From contig CAZJIU010000056.1 of assembly GCA_964546145.1 (NCBI GenBank), forward strand, positions 1 to 15,127: a DNA stretch of 15,127 nucleotides, written 5' to 3'. Below the pieces are notes generated by a model. That model made no database searches. It was not told the origin of the DNA and was given only the letters and a program-made list of their open reading frames with translations. Both the position numbers and the translations under genes were made by a program. Of this stretch, positions 1 through 8,204 are shown in pieces. This DNA comes from CAZAKO01 sp964546145. GTDB lineage: Bacteria; Fidelibacterota; UBA2242. The first letter of the stretch is position 1; every line of letters begins with the position of its first letter.

Positions 1-174
1 TGGATTTTCAATCTCTGCCGGGAATTGAATATCCCAACTCTGTCTGACCTGCAATTCTCAAAGAAAGATATTTCTGTAGTCGTTGAAAAATCCCAGAAGG
101 CAAGCAGTACCAAAGGAAATCCCATCAAATTGACGGATGAGGAGGTTCGGGAGATTATTTCAAGAGCGCTTTGA
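1..174 (+). CDS. Iron-containing alcohol dehydrogenase, C-terminal fragment
   Basis: Frame 1 is open from the first base to TGA at 172-174, giving 57 residues of the C-terminus of a protein that starts outside the window. The segment reads NLCRELNIPTLSDLQFSKKD, then a K-A-S-S-x-K-G-N-P-x-K-L-T-D-E-E-V stretch and IISRAL at the end. The order 'helix, small-residue/GNP turn, LT-[DE]-E-x-[IV], short last helix' is the usual C-terminal end of group III (Fe-dependent) alcohol dehydrogenases. These cytoplasmic NAD(P)-dependent enzymes interconvert alcohols and aldehydes or ketones. The metal-binding and NAD-binding parts lie outside, so substrate and activity cannot be judged. The gene converges with the CotH-type gene, with only 14 bp between the two stops and no obvious hairpin terminator. 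The family call rests on the tail alone. Confidence 0.72.
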   Translation, partial: WIFNLCRELNIPTLSDLQFSKKDISVVVEKSQKASSTKGNPIKLTDEEVREIISRAL

Positions 175-188
175 AACTAATATCAATC

Positions 189-3100
189 TTATTTTAATAG
201 CAATATCTTCTTTATCTCAGAATGTCCATTGGCTTGCAGGCTGAGAAAATAAACACCTGTGGCTAAATCCGAGGCATCCCATTGGATGCGATATTCACCT
301 GGTAAATAATAATCATTAACTGGCTGGGCAACCTTTTGACCAAGTAAATTGAAGACGGCAATACTGACTTTGCTTTGTCGGTCAATTTGAAAATGGAGGG
401 TTGTGGTCGAGTTGAACGGATTAGGGTAATTTTGGTAAAGGGTGAATTTTTGTGGAATTGTTTCTTGAGGATCAATACTGACAGCAGCGAGAGTATCGTC
501 GCTACCCGGAGTTCCATTAAGGACCGAGGATGCCCGCCAGAGGAAGGGATTATTTTGATCCTCGTAAGGATTGAGATTCTTTGGTGTCAGAGAATAACCA
601 TCGCCATCGGCTGATTTTGGCCAGGGATAGTCGTCGCCATAGTTTATTGCCAGAAAAGTATTATTATTTCCATCGGCTAGCGCAATCAGCTCCCCGCCGT
701 TGTCCAATTGTCCAGTATAGCTGCCAAACGGTGCAAATCCATAGCATTTTTGAAACATTTCGGAATTAGATGCCAAAACTATGAACTTACCGGCATTCAG
801 AAAAGTATTGGCAGGGAAAGTGTAATTTATCCCAACGTTGAAGGAGACTGACGTTAAGTCCAGAGTATTCTCACCGATATTCTTTAATTCGATGAATTCA
901 TATTCAGAATTAGTAGTATCTTCAGTATCCAGGGGATGGTAATTAATTTCCGTAATTCTCAAATTAGCTAATCCATCAAGCACATAGAGGGCAATTTCAC
1001 TCAAAGGACTCCAGCTGCCATTGAATTCGGACCGAGCTTTTAAGGTTGTGGTTTGATTAATCTCAACTGGTGCCGAATATTTAACGGCTGTAGAAGATGG
1101 AACTCCGCCGCTTGAGCCGGCATTACTGATTGTCATTTTTAATGTCAGCAGCAGGTCGGAGCTGGGATTAGTACTATTCAATAGCTGGACTGCTAATAAA
1201 TTGTTTCCATCCTGGAGTTGGTTAAAATAGCCGGAGACATTGAATATTTCTTCATTTTCCGATTCCAGATACTGGATTGCAACCGAATTGTATTCTAGTG
1301 ATTCCGGTGCATTAGCACTGGCAATTTTTGATCCGTTTAGATAAATCGCAAAGCCGTCGTCATAGCGCAGATGGAGAAACATGGTATTATAATCACTTAG
1401 GTCAATTGTTGAAATAGTAAATGGTATCCTAATATAACAACAGTTATTGCCATTATACATTTGGTCGCCGACATCGTAAGTGATATAACTTTCATAACCT
1501 GAGTCATTTTCATAACCGACACCGCCATAACCGCCGGTACATAATCCCCAATCGGAAACATCATAATTATAATCGCTATACCAGGAAGTCCCGATGTCCT
1601 GACTCGGCACGAATACATATTTATCAGCATTTTCAGCAATGAGAGTGATAGTATTTATTTCTGACTGAGAGGTATTAGGAGAGCGCGGATCAGTTCCATC
1701 AACAGTATAATAAATTGTACCCGATGCGGCACTAACTGATAGACTTGCTCCTTTAGCTACTCGACCTGGTTTTCGATTAAACTTAGGTGCAATTGGGCTA
1801 TTAAAAAGTCCTGCCTGCTGCAGCTGATCCAGCACAATATCGGTGCGATAAGGGAAATAATTATTGATGATATTATCAATCGCCGGAATCCAGTCATCAT
1901 CCTTTGTACGGGGAGGATGAACATTGGCATCACCCCAGCGGGCAGACTCGGCGATGATAGCGGTTTCGATTTCCTTTGCCCGCTCCTGAAATCGCCGGGT
2001 ACAGGCTGCCGGTGCTAAAATACCATCAACAAAAAAGCGCTGATAAACATGATCGGCAAAGCGCAGCCGATAGTTGGAATTGCTGGTCAGCTTAAAATGC
2101 AACCACTGAGGATGGAATTTTTCGCAGCTGGTTACATTCATACTAAGTGAAACCCGATTTTCTTCGAGACCATGTCCGGGACCAACAGGATCGGTCAGCA
2201 GCGTATGTTCGGCGTCCTGGATAAAGAATTTGAATCCCTCGTTGCCATCGCGGTTATAAATTGCAAAGAAATTATTCGGACTGGAATTACTTCCAAAGGC
2301 TGAAACAGGTGAATCGAAATTACCGGCATAGAAAATGATCAGCATGTAGTCAATCAGGTTATCAATATCAACCAAATTTTTATATTCCGGGTTCTTAGTG
2401 CCGTCTGGATTGCAGCCCTGAAGTTTGAAATAATTCTCATCGCTATCGAAACCCTGCTGAGAAAGATTCCAGACCTCGCGCCAAGCATCGAGATTTCCAT
2501 CGGTAGCCTCGATATTGTTGTTATTGGTAATATCCACCTTGACGACGTCATAATCATCACGATCGCCACCAAAATATTCCGCGGCGTAGGAAGCTTCTGA
2601 ACGTTCCTGAGTCTGAAAAAGGCCCCAGTAACAGCCGTTGAGGTACAAGTGATAATATCGGCTGCGAGTATAGGGAACACCCATTTCACGTTGAATATCG
2701 CGGGAGAAGACATCCCGATTCATGGTGTTATATTTACCTTCACCGCTTTTATAGCTCCAGGAATAGTTTTGACTGGTTCGCAAATCAACCTTATCGAAAG
2801 TATCAACGCCTTCATCGCCAAATAGCGGGTAGCGCAGTTTCCCGGCGCCATATTCAGTCCGGAAGAAGAGGCGAAAGGCATGTTTGGGACAATCACCGTG
2901 GCGACTCCAGCCGCCGCGAATCCGCAAACCGGCATTGATCTGGAATCCTTCGGTGCCATCAGGATAGATTAATTCGACAGAAGCCGGTCTTTCCCAATCA
3001 ATCCCATGGCTCATTGCATTGACATAAATACCAATCGTGGGATCGAATAAGTTTTCGATTTCGGTTGCGATACAAAAAGTGGGAATGGCGAGCAATGCGT

Positions 3101-3602
3101 CGTCAATTAAGTCTTTATAGCGGGTATTATTAACAACATCCGGATCAACCTCGTAATCAATTCGCTGACCATTAACACTACCGGCAGGCCATTCACCTCT
3201 GGGATAGGATTGTCGTTTTACACTTTCGATAAAAATATAGGTATGGGTCATAACCTGACTGGGGCTATAATCCTCTTTATGAACATAGGCGCGCAGCACC
3301 ACACCAGGAGTTTTTCCGCCTCTGCTATCAGTGCTTTCCGGATTTATGGAAACGGAGAGTGGAGCGTTTGCGGTAAATGCTGTTGCAGAAGTTTGCGGAT
3401 CGGAACCGTCGAGTGTGTAACTAATCAATGCTTCAGCAACCGGGCAGGAAATCTCAACATTAAATGGTTCTGAATAAAATCCCCGGGTAACCGAAAAAAT
3501 GGGTACGTCAAGAGTATCCTGACCAAAGGAAATAACGCTTGACAATAAGCAAAGCATTCCGACCGATAGAACAAGTCTAATCTTTAAATACACTGGTTTC
3601 AA
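189..3602 (-). CDS. Secreted CotH kinase-like protein with chitobiase-like, lamin-tail and T9SS sorting domains
   Basis: This is a 1137-residue protein. A signal peptide spans about 1-28 (positive N-terminus, hydrophobic core, S-F-G-Q). Domains in order: a chitobiase/hexosaminidase C-terminal-like beta domain (about 34-125, ISYTLDGSDP); a CotH-type protein-kinase-fold domain (about 170-560, with LRIRGGWSRH at 226-235, YLNGCYWGLFQTQER at 320-334, AGNFD at 426-430 and IQDAEHTL at 461-468, where D463 is the likely metal-binding aspartate); a second chitobiase-like domain begun at about 612-645 and resumed at about 836-875; a jelly-roll-like insert (about 660-823, LRYDDGFAIYLNG); a lamin-tail domain (about 878-1030); and a T9SS type A sorting domain (about 1053-1137, LYQNYPNPFN). 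CotH of Bacillus spores phosphorylates coat proteins. Here the target is unknown, and export to the outer surface or medium is inferred from the sorting domain. The start is TTG (3600-3602), supported by AAGGGAG (minus strand, 3614-3620) 11 nt upstream. It appears monocistronic, and I see no convincing promoter. Confidence 0.9.
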   Translation of the reverse strand: MKPVYLKIRLVLSVGMLCLLSSVISFGQDTLDVPIFSVTRGFYSEPFNVEISCPVAEALISYTLDGSDPQTSATAFTANAPLSVSINPESTDSRGGKTPGVVLRAYVHKEDYSPSQVMTHTYIFIESVKRQSYPRGEWPAGSVNGQRIDYEVDPDVVNNTRYKDLIDDALLAIPTFCIATEIENLFDPTIGIYVNAMSHGIDWERPASVELIYPDGTEGFQINAGLRIRGGWSRHGDCPKHAFRLFFRTEYGAGKLRYPLFGDEGVDTFDKVDLRTSQNYSWSYKSGEGKYNTMNRDVFSRDIQREMGVPYTRSRYYHLYLNGCYWGLFQTQERSEASYAAEYFGGDRDDYDVVKVDITNNNNIEATDGNLDAWREVWNLSQQGFDSDENYFKLQGCNPDGTKNPEYKNLVDIDNLIDYMLIIFYAGNFDSPVSAFGSNSSPNNFFAIYNRDGNEGFKFFIQDAEHTLLTDPVGPGHGLEENRVSLSMNVTSCEKFHPQWLHFKLTSNSNYRLRFADHVYQRFFVDGILAPAACTRRFQERAKEIETAIIAESARWGDANVHPPRTKDDDWIPAIDNIINNYFPYRTDIVLDQLQQAGLFNSPIAPKFNRKPGRVAKGASLSVSAASGTIYYTVDGTDPRSPNTSQSEINTITLIAENADKYVFVPSQDIGTSWYSDYNYDVSDWGLCTGGYGGVGYENDSGYESYITYDVGDQMYNGNNCCYIRIPFTISTIDLSDYNTMFLHLRYDDGFAIYLNGSKIASANAPESLEYNSVAIQYLESENEEIFNVSGYFNQLQDGNNLLAVQLLNSTNPSSDLLLTLKMTISNAGSSGGVPSSTAVKYSAPVEINQTTTLKARSEFNGSWSPLSEIALYVLDGLANLRITEINYHPLDTEDTTNSEYEFIELKNIGENTLDLTSVSFNVGINYTFPANTFLNAGKFIVLASNSEMFQKCYGFAPFGSYTGQLDNGGELIALADGNNNTFLAINYGDDYPWPKSADGDGYSLTPKNLNPYEDQNNPFLWRASSVLNGTPGSDDTLAAVSIDPQETIPQKFTLYQNYPNPFNSTTTLHFQIDRQSKVSIAVFNLLGQKVAQPVNDYYLPGEYRIQWDASDLATGVYFLSLQANGHSEIKKILLLK

Positions 3603-3686
3603 TCTGACACTATCTCCCTTAAATCGTTTTGAAAAATCCAGATAAAATCAATTTTCGCCGCCTAATTTAACAGAAATGAGGATACT

Positions 3687-3775
3687 TGCTGTGATTTTTG
3701 TTACTATTTTGAATTTATATTGAGTTCAAGGCGGGTTTTCTTGTTTGACAATCACAATTTCAATGCTGTGATTTT
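3687..3775. repeat. 12-bp direct repeat and 7-bp inverted repeat upstream of two divergent genes
   Basis: TGCTGTGATTTT occurs at 3687-3698 and again at 3764-3775, 77 bp apart. The second copy overlaps an inverted repeat, AATCACA (3750-3756) and TGTGATT (3767-3773), separated by 10 bp. The hexamer TTGACA (3745-3750) sits just before this hairpin, but the only good -10-like hexamer (TATAAA, 3777-3782) is 26 bp away, so a sigma-70 promoter is not convincing. The repeats lie between the start of the CotH-type gene (minus strand) and the esterase gene whose start is in the gap. A regulator site is possible, and chance in AT-rich DNA is also possible. Confidence 0.35.
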
Positions 3776-3798
3776 CTATAAAAATTTATTAAAATTCC

Positions 3799-3898
3799 NN
3801 NNNNNNNNNNNNNNNNNNNNNNNNNNNNNNNNNNNNNNNNNNNNNNNNNNNNNNNNNNNNNNNNNNNNNNNNNNNNNNNNNNNNNNNNNNNNNNNNNN
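3799..3898. other. Assembly gap (100 N)
   Basis: There are exactly 100 consecutive N, the conventional placeholder for a scaffold gap of unknown size. It removes the start codon, ribosome binding site and probable signal peptide of the esterase gene that resumes at 3899. It may also hide that gene's promoter. Linkage between the two sides depends on scaffolding only. Confidence 0.98.
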
Positions 3899-5223
3899 TA
3901 CCGGCTATTTTTGCTGATCATATGGTGCTCCAACAGAATCAGGAGGTTGTTCTTTGGGGCTGGGCAAAACCTTATGAAGAGATTAAAGTAGTGGCCAGCT
4001 GGGATAATAACGAGCTGAGATTTGTAGCAGATAATCAGGCAAACTGGTCACTAAAATTAATAACTCCTTTGGCAGGAGGTCCTTATCAAATCAAAATCAA
4101 GGGTTACAATGAGATTGTGCTGAACGATGTGCTTATCGGTGAAGTTTGGCTCTGTTCCGGTCAATCCAACATGGAATGGACACCACGAGCTGGGATTGAA
4201 GGCGGAGAGAAAGAAATCAAAAATGCTAATTTTTCCGAAATCCGGCTTTTTACGGTAGATGTACGGTCGGCTGCAAATCCGCAAAATGACCTCGGCGGAA
4301 AATGGTTAGTTTGCAGTCCCGAGACGATGATAGATTTCAGTGCCATTGGCTACTTCTTCGGTAAGCAAATTTACCAGGAGTTAAACGTTCCAGTCGGTAT
4401 GATCAATGCCAGCTGGGGCGGAACACCCGCCGAAGTCTGGATCCCTACTGATAGTGTAAACCAAAATCCGGTTTTAGCTGCGGCAGCACAAAAGCTAAAT
4501 GAGCGCATGTGGTGTCCGGTCAAACCCGGTCGTACATACAATGCAATGATTGCTCCGCTGATTCCTTTTAAAATTGCCGGTGTGCTCTGGTATCAGGGCG
4601 AAACCAATACCGACAATCCGCTGACCTATAAGGAGTTATTTTCGACTTTGATTCAAACCTGGCGCTCTTTATGGGGCTACGAATTCCCCTTTTACTATTT
4701 TCAAATTGCACCTTTTAAATATGAAACACCTGAAGTCGGGGCGATTGTCAGGGATGCCCAACGCCGGACTCTGACGGTTCCCAATACCGGGATGGTTGTA
4801 ATTAGTGATATTGGAAATATTGAAGATATTCACCCGCGCAATAAAAAAGATGCGGGCAACCGCCTGGCAAACCTGGCACTTAATAAAACCTATGGAAAGT
4901 CGGGAATCGCTATTTATGGTCCGCTTTATAAGGATTACAAAATCGAGAAAAATAAAATCAGAATCTATTTCGATTATGCCGATGGTCTAAATGCAAAAGG
5001 AGGGAAGCCGATTAATTTTGAAATAGCCGGTGAGGATCAGAAATTCTATCCCGCTGACGCCGAAATTCAAGGCGGTACGGTCGTTATCTCATCACCGAAA
5101 GTCAAGGCTCCGGTTGCGGTGCGGTTTGCCTGGGATAATACCGCTACTCCGAATCTGTTCAACTCAGCCGGTTTACCCGCATCCTGTTTCCGAACCGATA
5201 ATTGGGAAATCACGATTGAGTAA
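3899..5223 (+). CDS. Sialate O-acetylesterase-type SGNH hydrolase, 5' end lost in gap
   Basis: The frame is already open at the gap edge. Bases 3899-3921 encode (L)PAIFADH, directly before the ATG at 3922, which gives the family's usual early motif LPAxFxDHMVLQQ. That ATG is therefore internal, and roughly 20-30 residues including a signal peptide should lie in the gap. Counting from M at 3922 (433 residues), an N-terminal beta domain is followed by the SASA-type SGNH hydrolase core. The nucleophile Ser82 is in GQSNM (80-84), block II is in NASWGG (162-167), block III is WYQGETN (223-229), and Asp302/His304 lie in DIHPRNK. All catalytic blocks are intact. Such enzymes remove O-acetyl groups from sialic acids or plant polysaccharides in the periplasm or outside the cell, and the substrate here cannot be told. 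The gene stands alone: 96 bp separate it from the next gene and no glycan-utilisation genes adjoin it. Confidence 0.9.
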
Positions 5224-5319
5224 TAGATCAGCGAATTATTCTCAAATTGAATATGAGGTAATAGCATTCTATTCACGTTGCTTAGCCATGTTAAAGTAAT
5301 GAGGTAGACAAGCTCTGAT

Positions 5320-5910
5320 TTGCAAAAATATCCAGTGAAAAAGTACCCGACAATTGGTGTCTGTGGTCTTGATTGCGGTTTGTGTCCGAGATACTATACC
5401 GTTGGACCATCGAGATGTCCCGGATGTGCCGGTCCCAATTTTTTCGAAAAGCACCCATCGTGTTTCTTCATAACCTGTTGTGTTAAGAAAAAGAATCTTG
5501 AAGTTTGTGCCCAATGCTCAGACTTTCCATGTTTTAAATTCAAGAGTGAAGAAGAATATCAGCAATTGAATGAATCGCCCTCGTATCCGTCGTACAGAAA
5601 AGTCATACCTAATTTAAATTTTATCAAACGGCAGGGAATTGAAAAGTTCATCGAACAGCAGCAGGAACGAATTAGATTGCTTGAAATAATGAGAGACAAT
5701 TTTGATGAAGGTCGTTCGAGAAGTTTTTTCTGCAGGGCAGCAGATTTGCTTGAAATTACAAATGTAAAAAGTGCATTAGATGGAGCAGCCCAAAAAATTA
5801 AAGCCGACAATGTCAGTCAAAATAATGTTAAAGCTAAGGCTAAAATCCTAAGGGAAATTCTTCTCGCAGTTGCTTGTAAAGAAGGAGTAGAATTAATTAA
5901 AAAGCAATGA
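5320..5910 (+). CDS. Cysteine-rich DUF3795 family protein
   Basis: This is a 196-residue soluble protein. The N-terminal 71 residues hold eleven cysteines: C15, C19, C22 (VCGLDCGLCP), C33 and C36 (CPGC), C48, C53, C54, C63 and C66 (CAQC), and C71. The arrangement matches DUF3795, a zinc- or metal-binding-type family of unknown function common in anaerobes and Bacteroidetes-like bacteria. The remaining part is mostly helical and charged. The start is uncertain: TTG at 5320-5322 lies just after an in-frame stop at 5305-5307, and GAGGT (5301-5305) is 14 nt upstream of it. GTG at 5335 is the alternative, and no in-frame ATG lies near the N-terminus. Metal binding is inferred from the cysteines; nothing in the context shows a partner. 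Confidence 0.78.
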   Translation: MQKYPVKKYPTIGVCGLDCGLCPRYYTVGPSRCPGCAGPNFFEKHPSCFFITCCVKKKNLEVCAQCSDFPCFKFKSEEEYQQLNESPSYPSYRKVIPNLNFIKRQGIEKFIEQQQERIRLLEIMRDNFDEGRSRSFFCRAADLLEITNVKSALDGAAQKIKADNVSQNNVKAKAKILREILLAVACKEGVELIKKQ

Positions 5911-6041
5911 CTCCTATGATTAGCGAATTAAGCATAAAAAATTGGGACTTCTTCTATCCGCAAAACCTTGGGTGCAATGTTTAGAAACGGGGTAATGCAC
6001 TATTCTTGGAAGTCAGGAAAGTTAAACTTTAAGGATATTTT

Positions 6042-6758
6042 ATGAATAATAACAAAGTTATCCGCTGGACTGGGATATTCGGATTAATCGGTGGAATCTT
6101 ACTCCTTCTTGAGATTCCGCTCTGGATTATACCTAGTGATCCAGGACAAATTAGTAATGCAGTCGCTCATGCTATTTATTTAGCAAATATTAGAGTAATA
6201 GCACTCACCCGAATACTGATTGATATTTTTATGTATATGAGTTGGATGATTTTATTTGTTGGTTTGAGACATCTAATCATTATTACAAATAAAGAATTTG
6301 AGTGGATTGCTTCCTTATGTTTTGGAGCAGGAATAGTATGGTGGACTGTTAGTTTAGTAGCTGATGGACTGGAAGGTGGAGCAATTTTACTCACGCTTGG
6401 AGGTAATCAGGATCCAACCTTAGTTAAAGCATTGGTCTATGGAACTTTACTTATTTATAATGGATCAATAGCCTTTGCCGTAACTGGATTCTTTATGGGA
6501 TCAATTGGATTTGCAATATTATATACAAAAATTTTACCAAGTTGGATTGGATGGTTAAGTTGGATTGGCTTTTTTATGTGTATAATTGCTATTCCAGCAA
6601 TGTATGCTAACGTTGTAGATACTAATAAGTTTTATAATGCTGCTGGTTGGGGACCTGTAATAGTAGCAAATATTCCACCACTAATCTGGATTTTTGCTGT
6701 AAGCATTGAAATGATTCGAAAAAGCATTAAAGATGATATTACCATAAACAATTATTAA
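6042..6758 (+). CDS. Six-helix integral membrane protein, DUF4386-like
   Basis: This is a 238-residue protein with six predicted membrane segments, at about 9-31, 52-75, 88-110, 131-160, 166-188 and 204-222, and short loops. The first segment (TGIFGLIGGILLLLEIPLWI), the conserved-looking small and aromatic residues and the overall length resemble the DUF4386 family of uncharacterised membrane proteins. I see no catalytic or transport motif. The ATG start is well supported by AAGGA (6031-6035) six bases upstream. A small perfect palindrome, AAAGTT-A-AACTTT (6018-6030), lies directly before the ribosome binding site and could be an operator or chance. The gene is noticeably AT-rich. It is followed after 14 bp by the Ntn hydrolase gene and is probably co-transcribed with it. 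The family assignment is tentative. Confidence 0.65.
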   Translation: MNNNKVIRWTGIFGLIGGILLLLEIPLWIIPSDPGQISNAVAHAIYLANIRVIALTRILIDIFMYMSWMILFVGLRHLIIITNKEFEWIASLCFGAGIVWWTVSLVADGLEGGAILLTLGGNQDPTLVKALVYGTLLIYNGSIAFAVTGFFMGSIGFAILYTKILPSWIGWLSWIGFFMCIIAIPAMYANVVDTNKFYNAAGWGPVIVANIPPLIWIFAVSIEMIRKSIKDDITINNY

Positions 6759-6772
6759 TTGATTTAAATAAC

Positions 6773-7840
6773 ATGAAAAAAATGATTCGAAATTGTCTCT
6801 TGATTGCTTTGATTTTGCTGTCAAATGGATTTGAGGTTGAAGCCTGTACGACATTCTGCCTTAAAGATTCTGTTATCCTGATTTTTGGGAGGAATTTCGA
6901 TTTCAGTACGGGTTTTGGACATGTAATTCTTAATAAACGCAATGTTATTAAAACGGCAACGATTCAGCCACCTGAAAAACCGATCGAATGGATTTCAAAA
7001 TACGGCAGCATCAGTTTTAATCAAATGGGAAGAGAATTTCCCTATGGAGGGATTAATGAAAAGGGATTAGTTATCGAGCAGATGTGGCTCGATGAAACTG
7101 TGTATCCCGAAATGGACGAAAGATTTGGTTTATCAGAATTACAGTGGATTCAATATCAACTTGATAATTCGGCAACAGTCGGTGATGTGATTGCCAGTGA
7201 TTCTATAGTGAGAATTTCTAAATTGTCGGTGGCCCCACTGCATTTTCTCGTTTGTGACGAGAATGGCAATATTGCGACAATTGAATATCTAAATGGCAAA
7301 ATGATTTATCATACTAACGCCACTCTACCATTGACCGTTCTAGCTAATGATTCCTATTCAAAAAGTACGGATTATGTCAAATCATTTATAGACTTTGGCG
7401 GAATTGATTCGATACCGAATACTACCCGTTCATTGGATAGATTTGCACGGGTCGCATCAATGATAAAACATTATAATAATCAGGATGCAATTGACTATTC
7501 CTTTAAAATCCTTGATGCTGTCAGTCAAGGAAATGCGACACACTGGAGTATCGTATATGATATAAAGAATTCGACGGTCTATTTTAAAACATTACAAAAC
7601 AAAACCGTTCGAAAATTCAGTGTGCCAGATTTCGATTTTTCATGTCAATCAAAGTCGTTATTTATTGACGTCGAAGAAAATATGACAAATGGCAAATTAG
7701 ATTTCGATGAGTATTCATATCAGTCAAACCGAGAGTTAATCGAGAATGTCTGCAACAACGTAGAATTTTTAGGGTCTATGCCAGCTGAGATAAGAGAGTA
7801 TACTGCTAAATATCCGGAAACAACAAAGTGTAATGAATAA
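6773..7840 (+). CDS. Exported choloylglycine hydrolase / penicillin V acylase family amidase
   Basis: This is a 355-residue linear amide C-N hydrolase of the Ntn-hydrolase superfamily. The N-terminus (1-24) is a signal peptide ending E-V-E-A. The next residue, Cys25 (A|CTTFCL), is the expected catalytic nucleophile, freed as the new N-terminus after cleavage. Other family positions are present: Arg40 and Asp43 in GRNFDF, the YGGINEKGLVIEQMW block (91-105), Asn192 in LANDSY, Arg223 in SLDRFARV, and the THWSIVYD strand near 256-263. Relatives hydrolyse conjugated bile salts, penicillin V or N-acyl homoserine lactones. The sequence alone does not pick a substrate, but a periplasmic enzyme is expected. 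ATG at 6773 gives the complete signal peptide (second in-frame ATG at 6782), with only a weak ribosome binding site. It lies 14 bp after the membrane protein gene and overlaps the DUF4180 gene by 8 bp, suggesting translational coupling. Confidence 0.88.
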   Translation: MKKMIRNCLLIALILLSNGFEVEACTTFCLKDSVILIFGRNFDFSTGFGHVILNKRNVIKTATIQPPEKPIEWISKYGSISFNQMGREFPYGGINEKGLVIEQMWLDETVYPEMDERFGLSELQWIQYQLDNSATVGDVIASDSIVRISKLSVAPLHFLVCDENGNIATIEYLNGKMIYHTNATLPLTVLANDSYSKSTDYVKSFIDFGGIDSIPNTTRSLDRFARVASMIKHYNNQDAIDYSFKILDAVSQGNATHWSIVYDIKNSTVYFKTLQNKTVRKFSVPDFDFSCQSKSLFIDVEENMTNGKLDFDEYSYQSNRELIENVCNNVEFLGSMPAEIREYTAKYPETTKCNE

Positions 7841-8204
7841 AATAGAAATAATTGGTATTAAGGGAATCCGAATTGCTGAGATAATATCGGACAAAATCGA
7901 AATCAGCAATGTACAAGATGCTTTAGACCTTATGGTAGATTGCGATTATCAAGGAGCGAGGAAGATAATCCTGCATGAAAGAAATATCTTTCCGGATTTT
8001 TTTGATTTGAAGACTGGATTAGCCGGTGAAATACTGCAGAAATTTTCGAATTATTATGTTGAACTTGCCATTGTTGGCGATTTCTCGAAATATTCCAGTA
8101 AAAACCTGCAAGATTTCATTTACGAGAGCAATAAAGTTGGTCGCATCAACTTCGTGAGTTCGGTCGAGGAAGCAAAAGAAGCATTGCTAAAACATGAAAA
8201 ATGA
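7833..8204 (+). CDS. DUF4180 domain protein
   Basis: This is a 123-residue soluble protein covering the whole of DUF4180. Characteristic segments are VQDALDLMVDCDY (27-39), ILHERNIFPDFFDLKTGLAG (46-65), EILQKFSNYYVELAIVGDFS (66-85) and SSKNLQDFIYESN (88-100). The alternating hydrophobic strands and helices and the AIVGDF turn suggest a small alpha/beta fold. The family has no established function that I know of. No signal peptide or membrane segment is visible, so it is cytoplasmic, unlike the exported enzyme before it. Its ATG lies inside the 3' end of that gene (8-bp overlap, different frame) and no separate strong ribosome binding site is seen. Translation is probably coupled. Confidence 0.85.
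   Translation: MNKIEIIGIKGIRIAEIISDKIEISNVQDALDLMVDCDYQGARKIILHERNIFPDFFDLKTGLAGEILQKFSNYYVELAIVGDFSKYSSKNLQDFIYESNKVGRINFVSSVEEAKEALLKHEK

Noticed and set aside
2354..2713. Overlapping 119-codon frame inside the CotH-type gene
   Set aside because: It is an alternative frame of the same strand within the conserved CotH domain, without its own start signals or recognisable product.
3745..3782. Sigma-70 promoter TTGACA with TATAAA for the esterase gene
   Set aside because: The spacer is 26 bp, far outside the usual 16-18 bp.
3720..3917. Open frame on the plus strand that spans the N run
   Set aside because: It exists only because N bases are read through; no coding signal is seen on the left of the gap.
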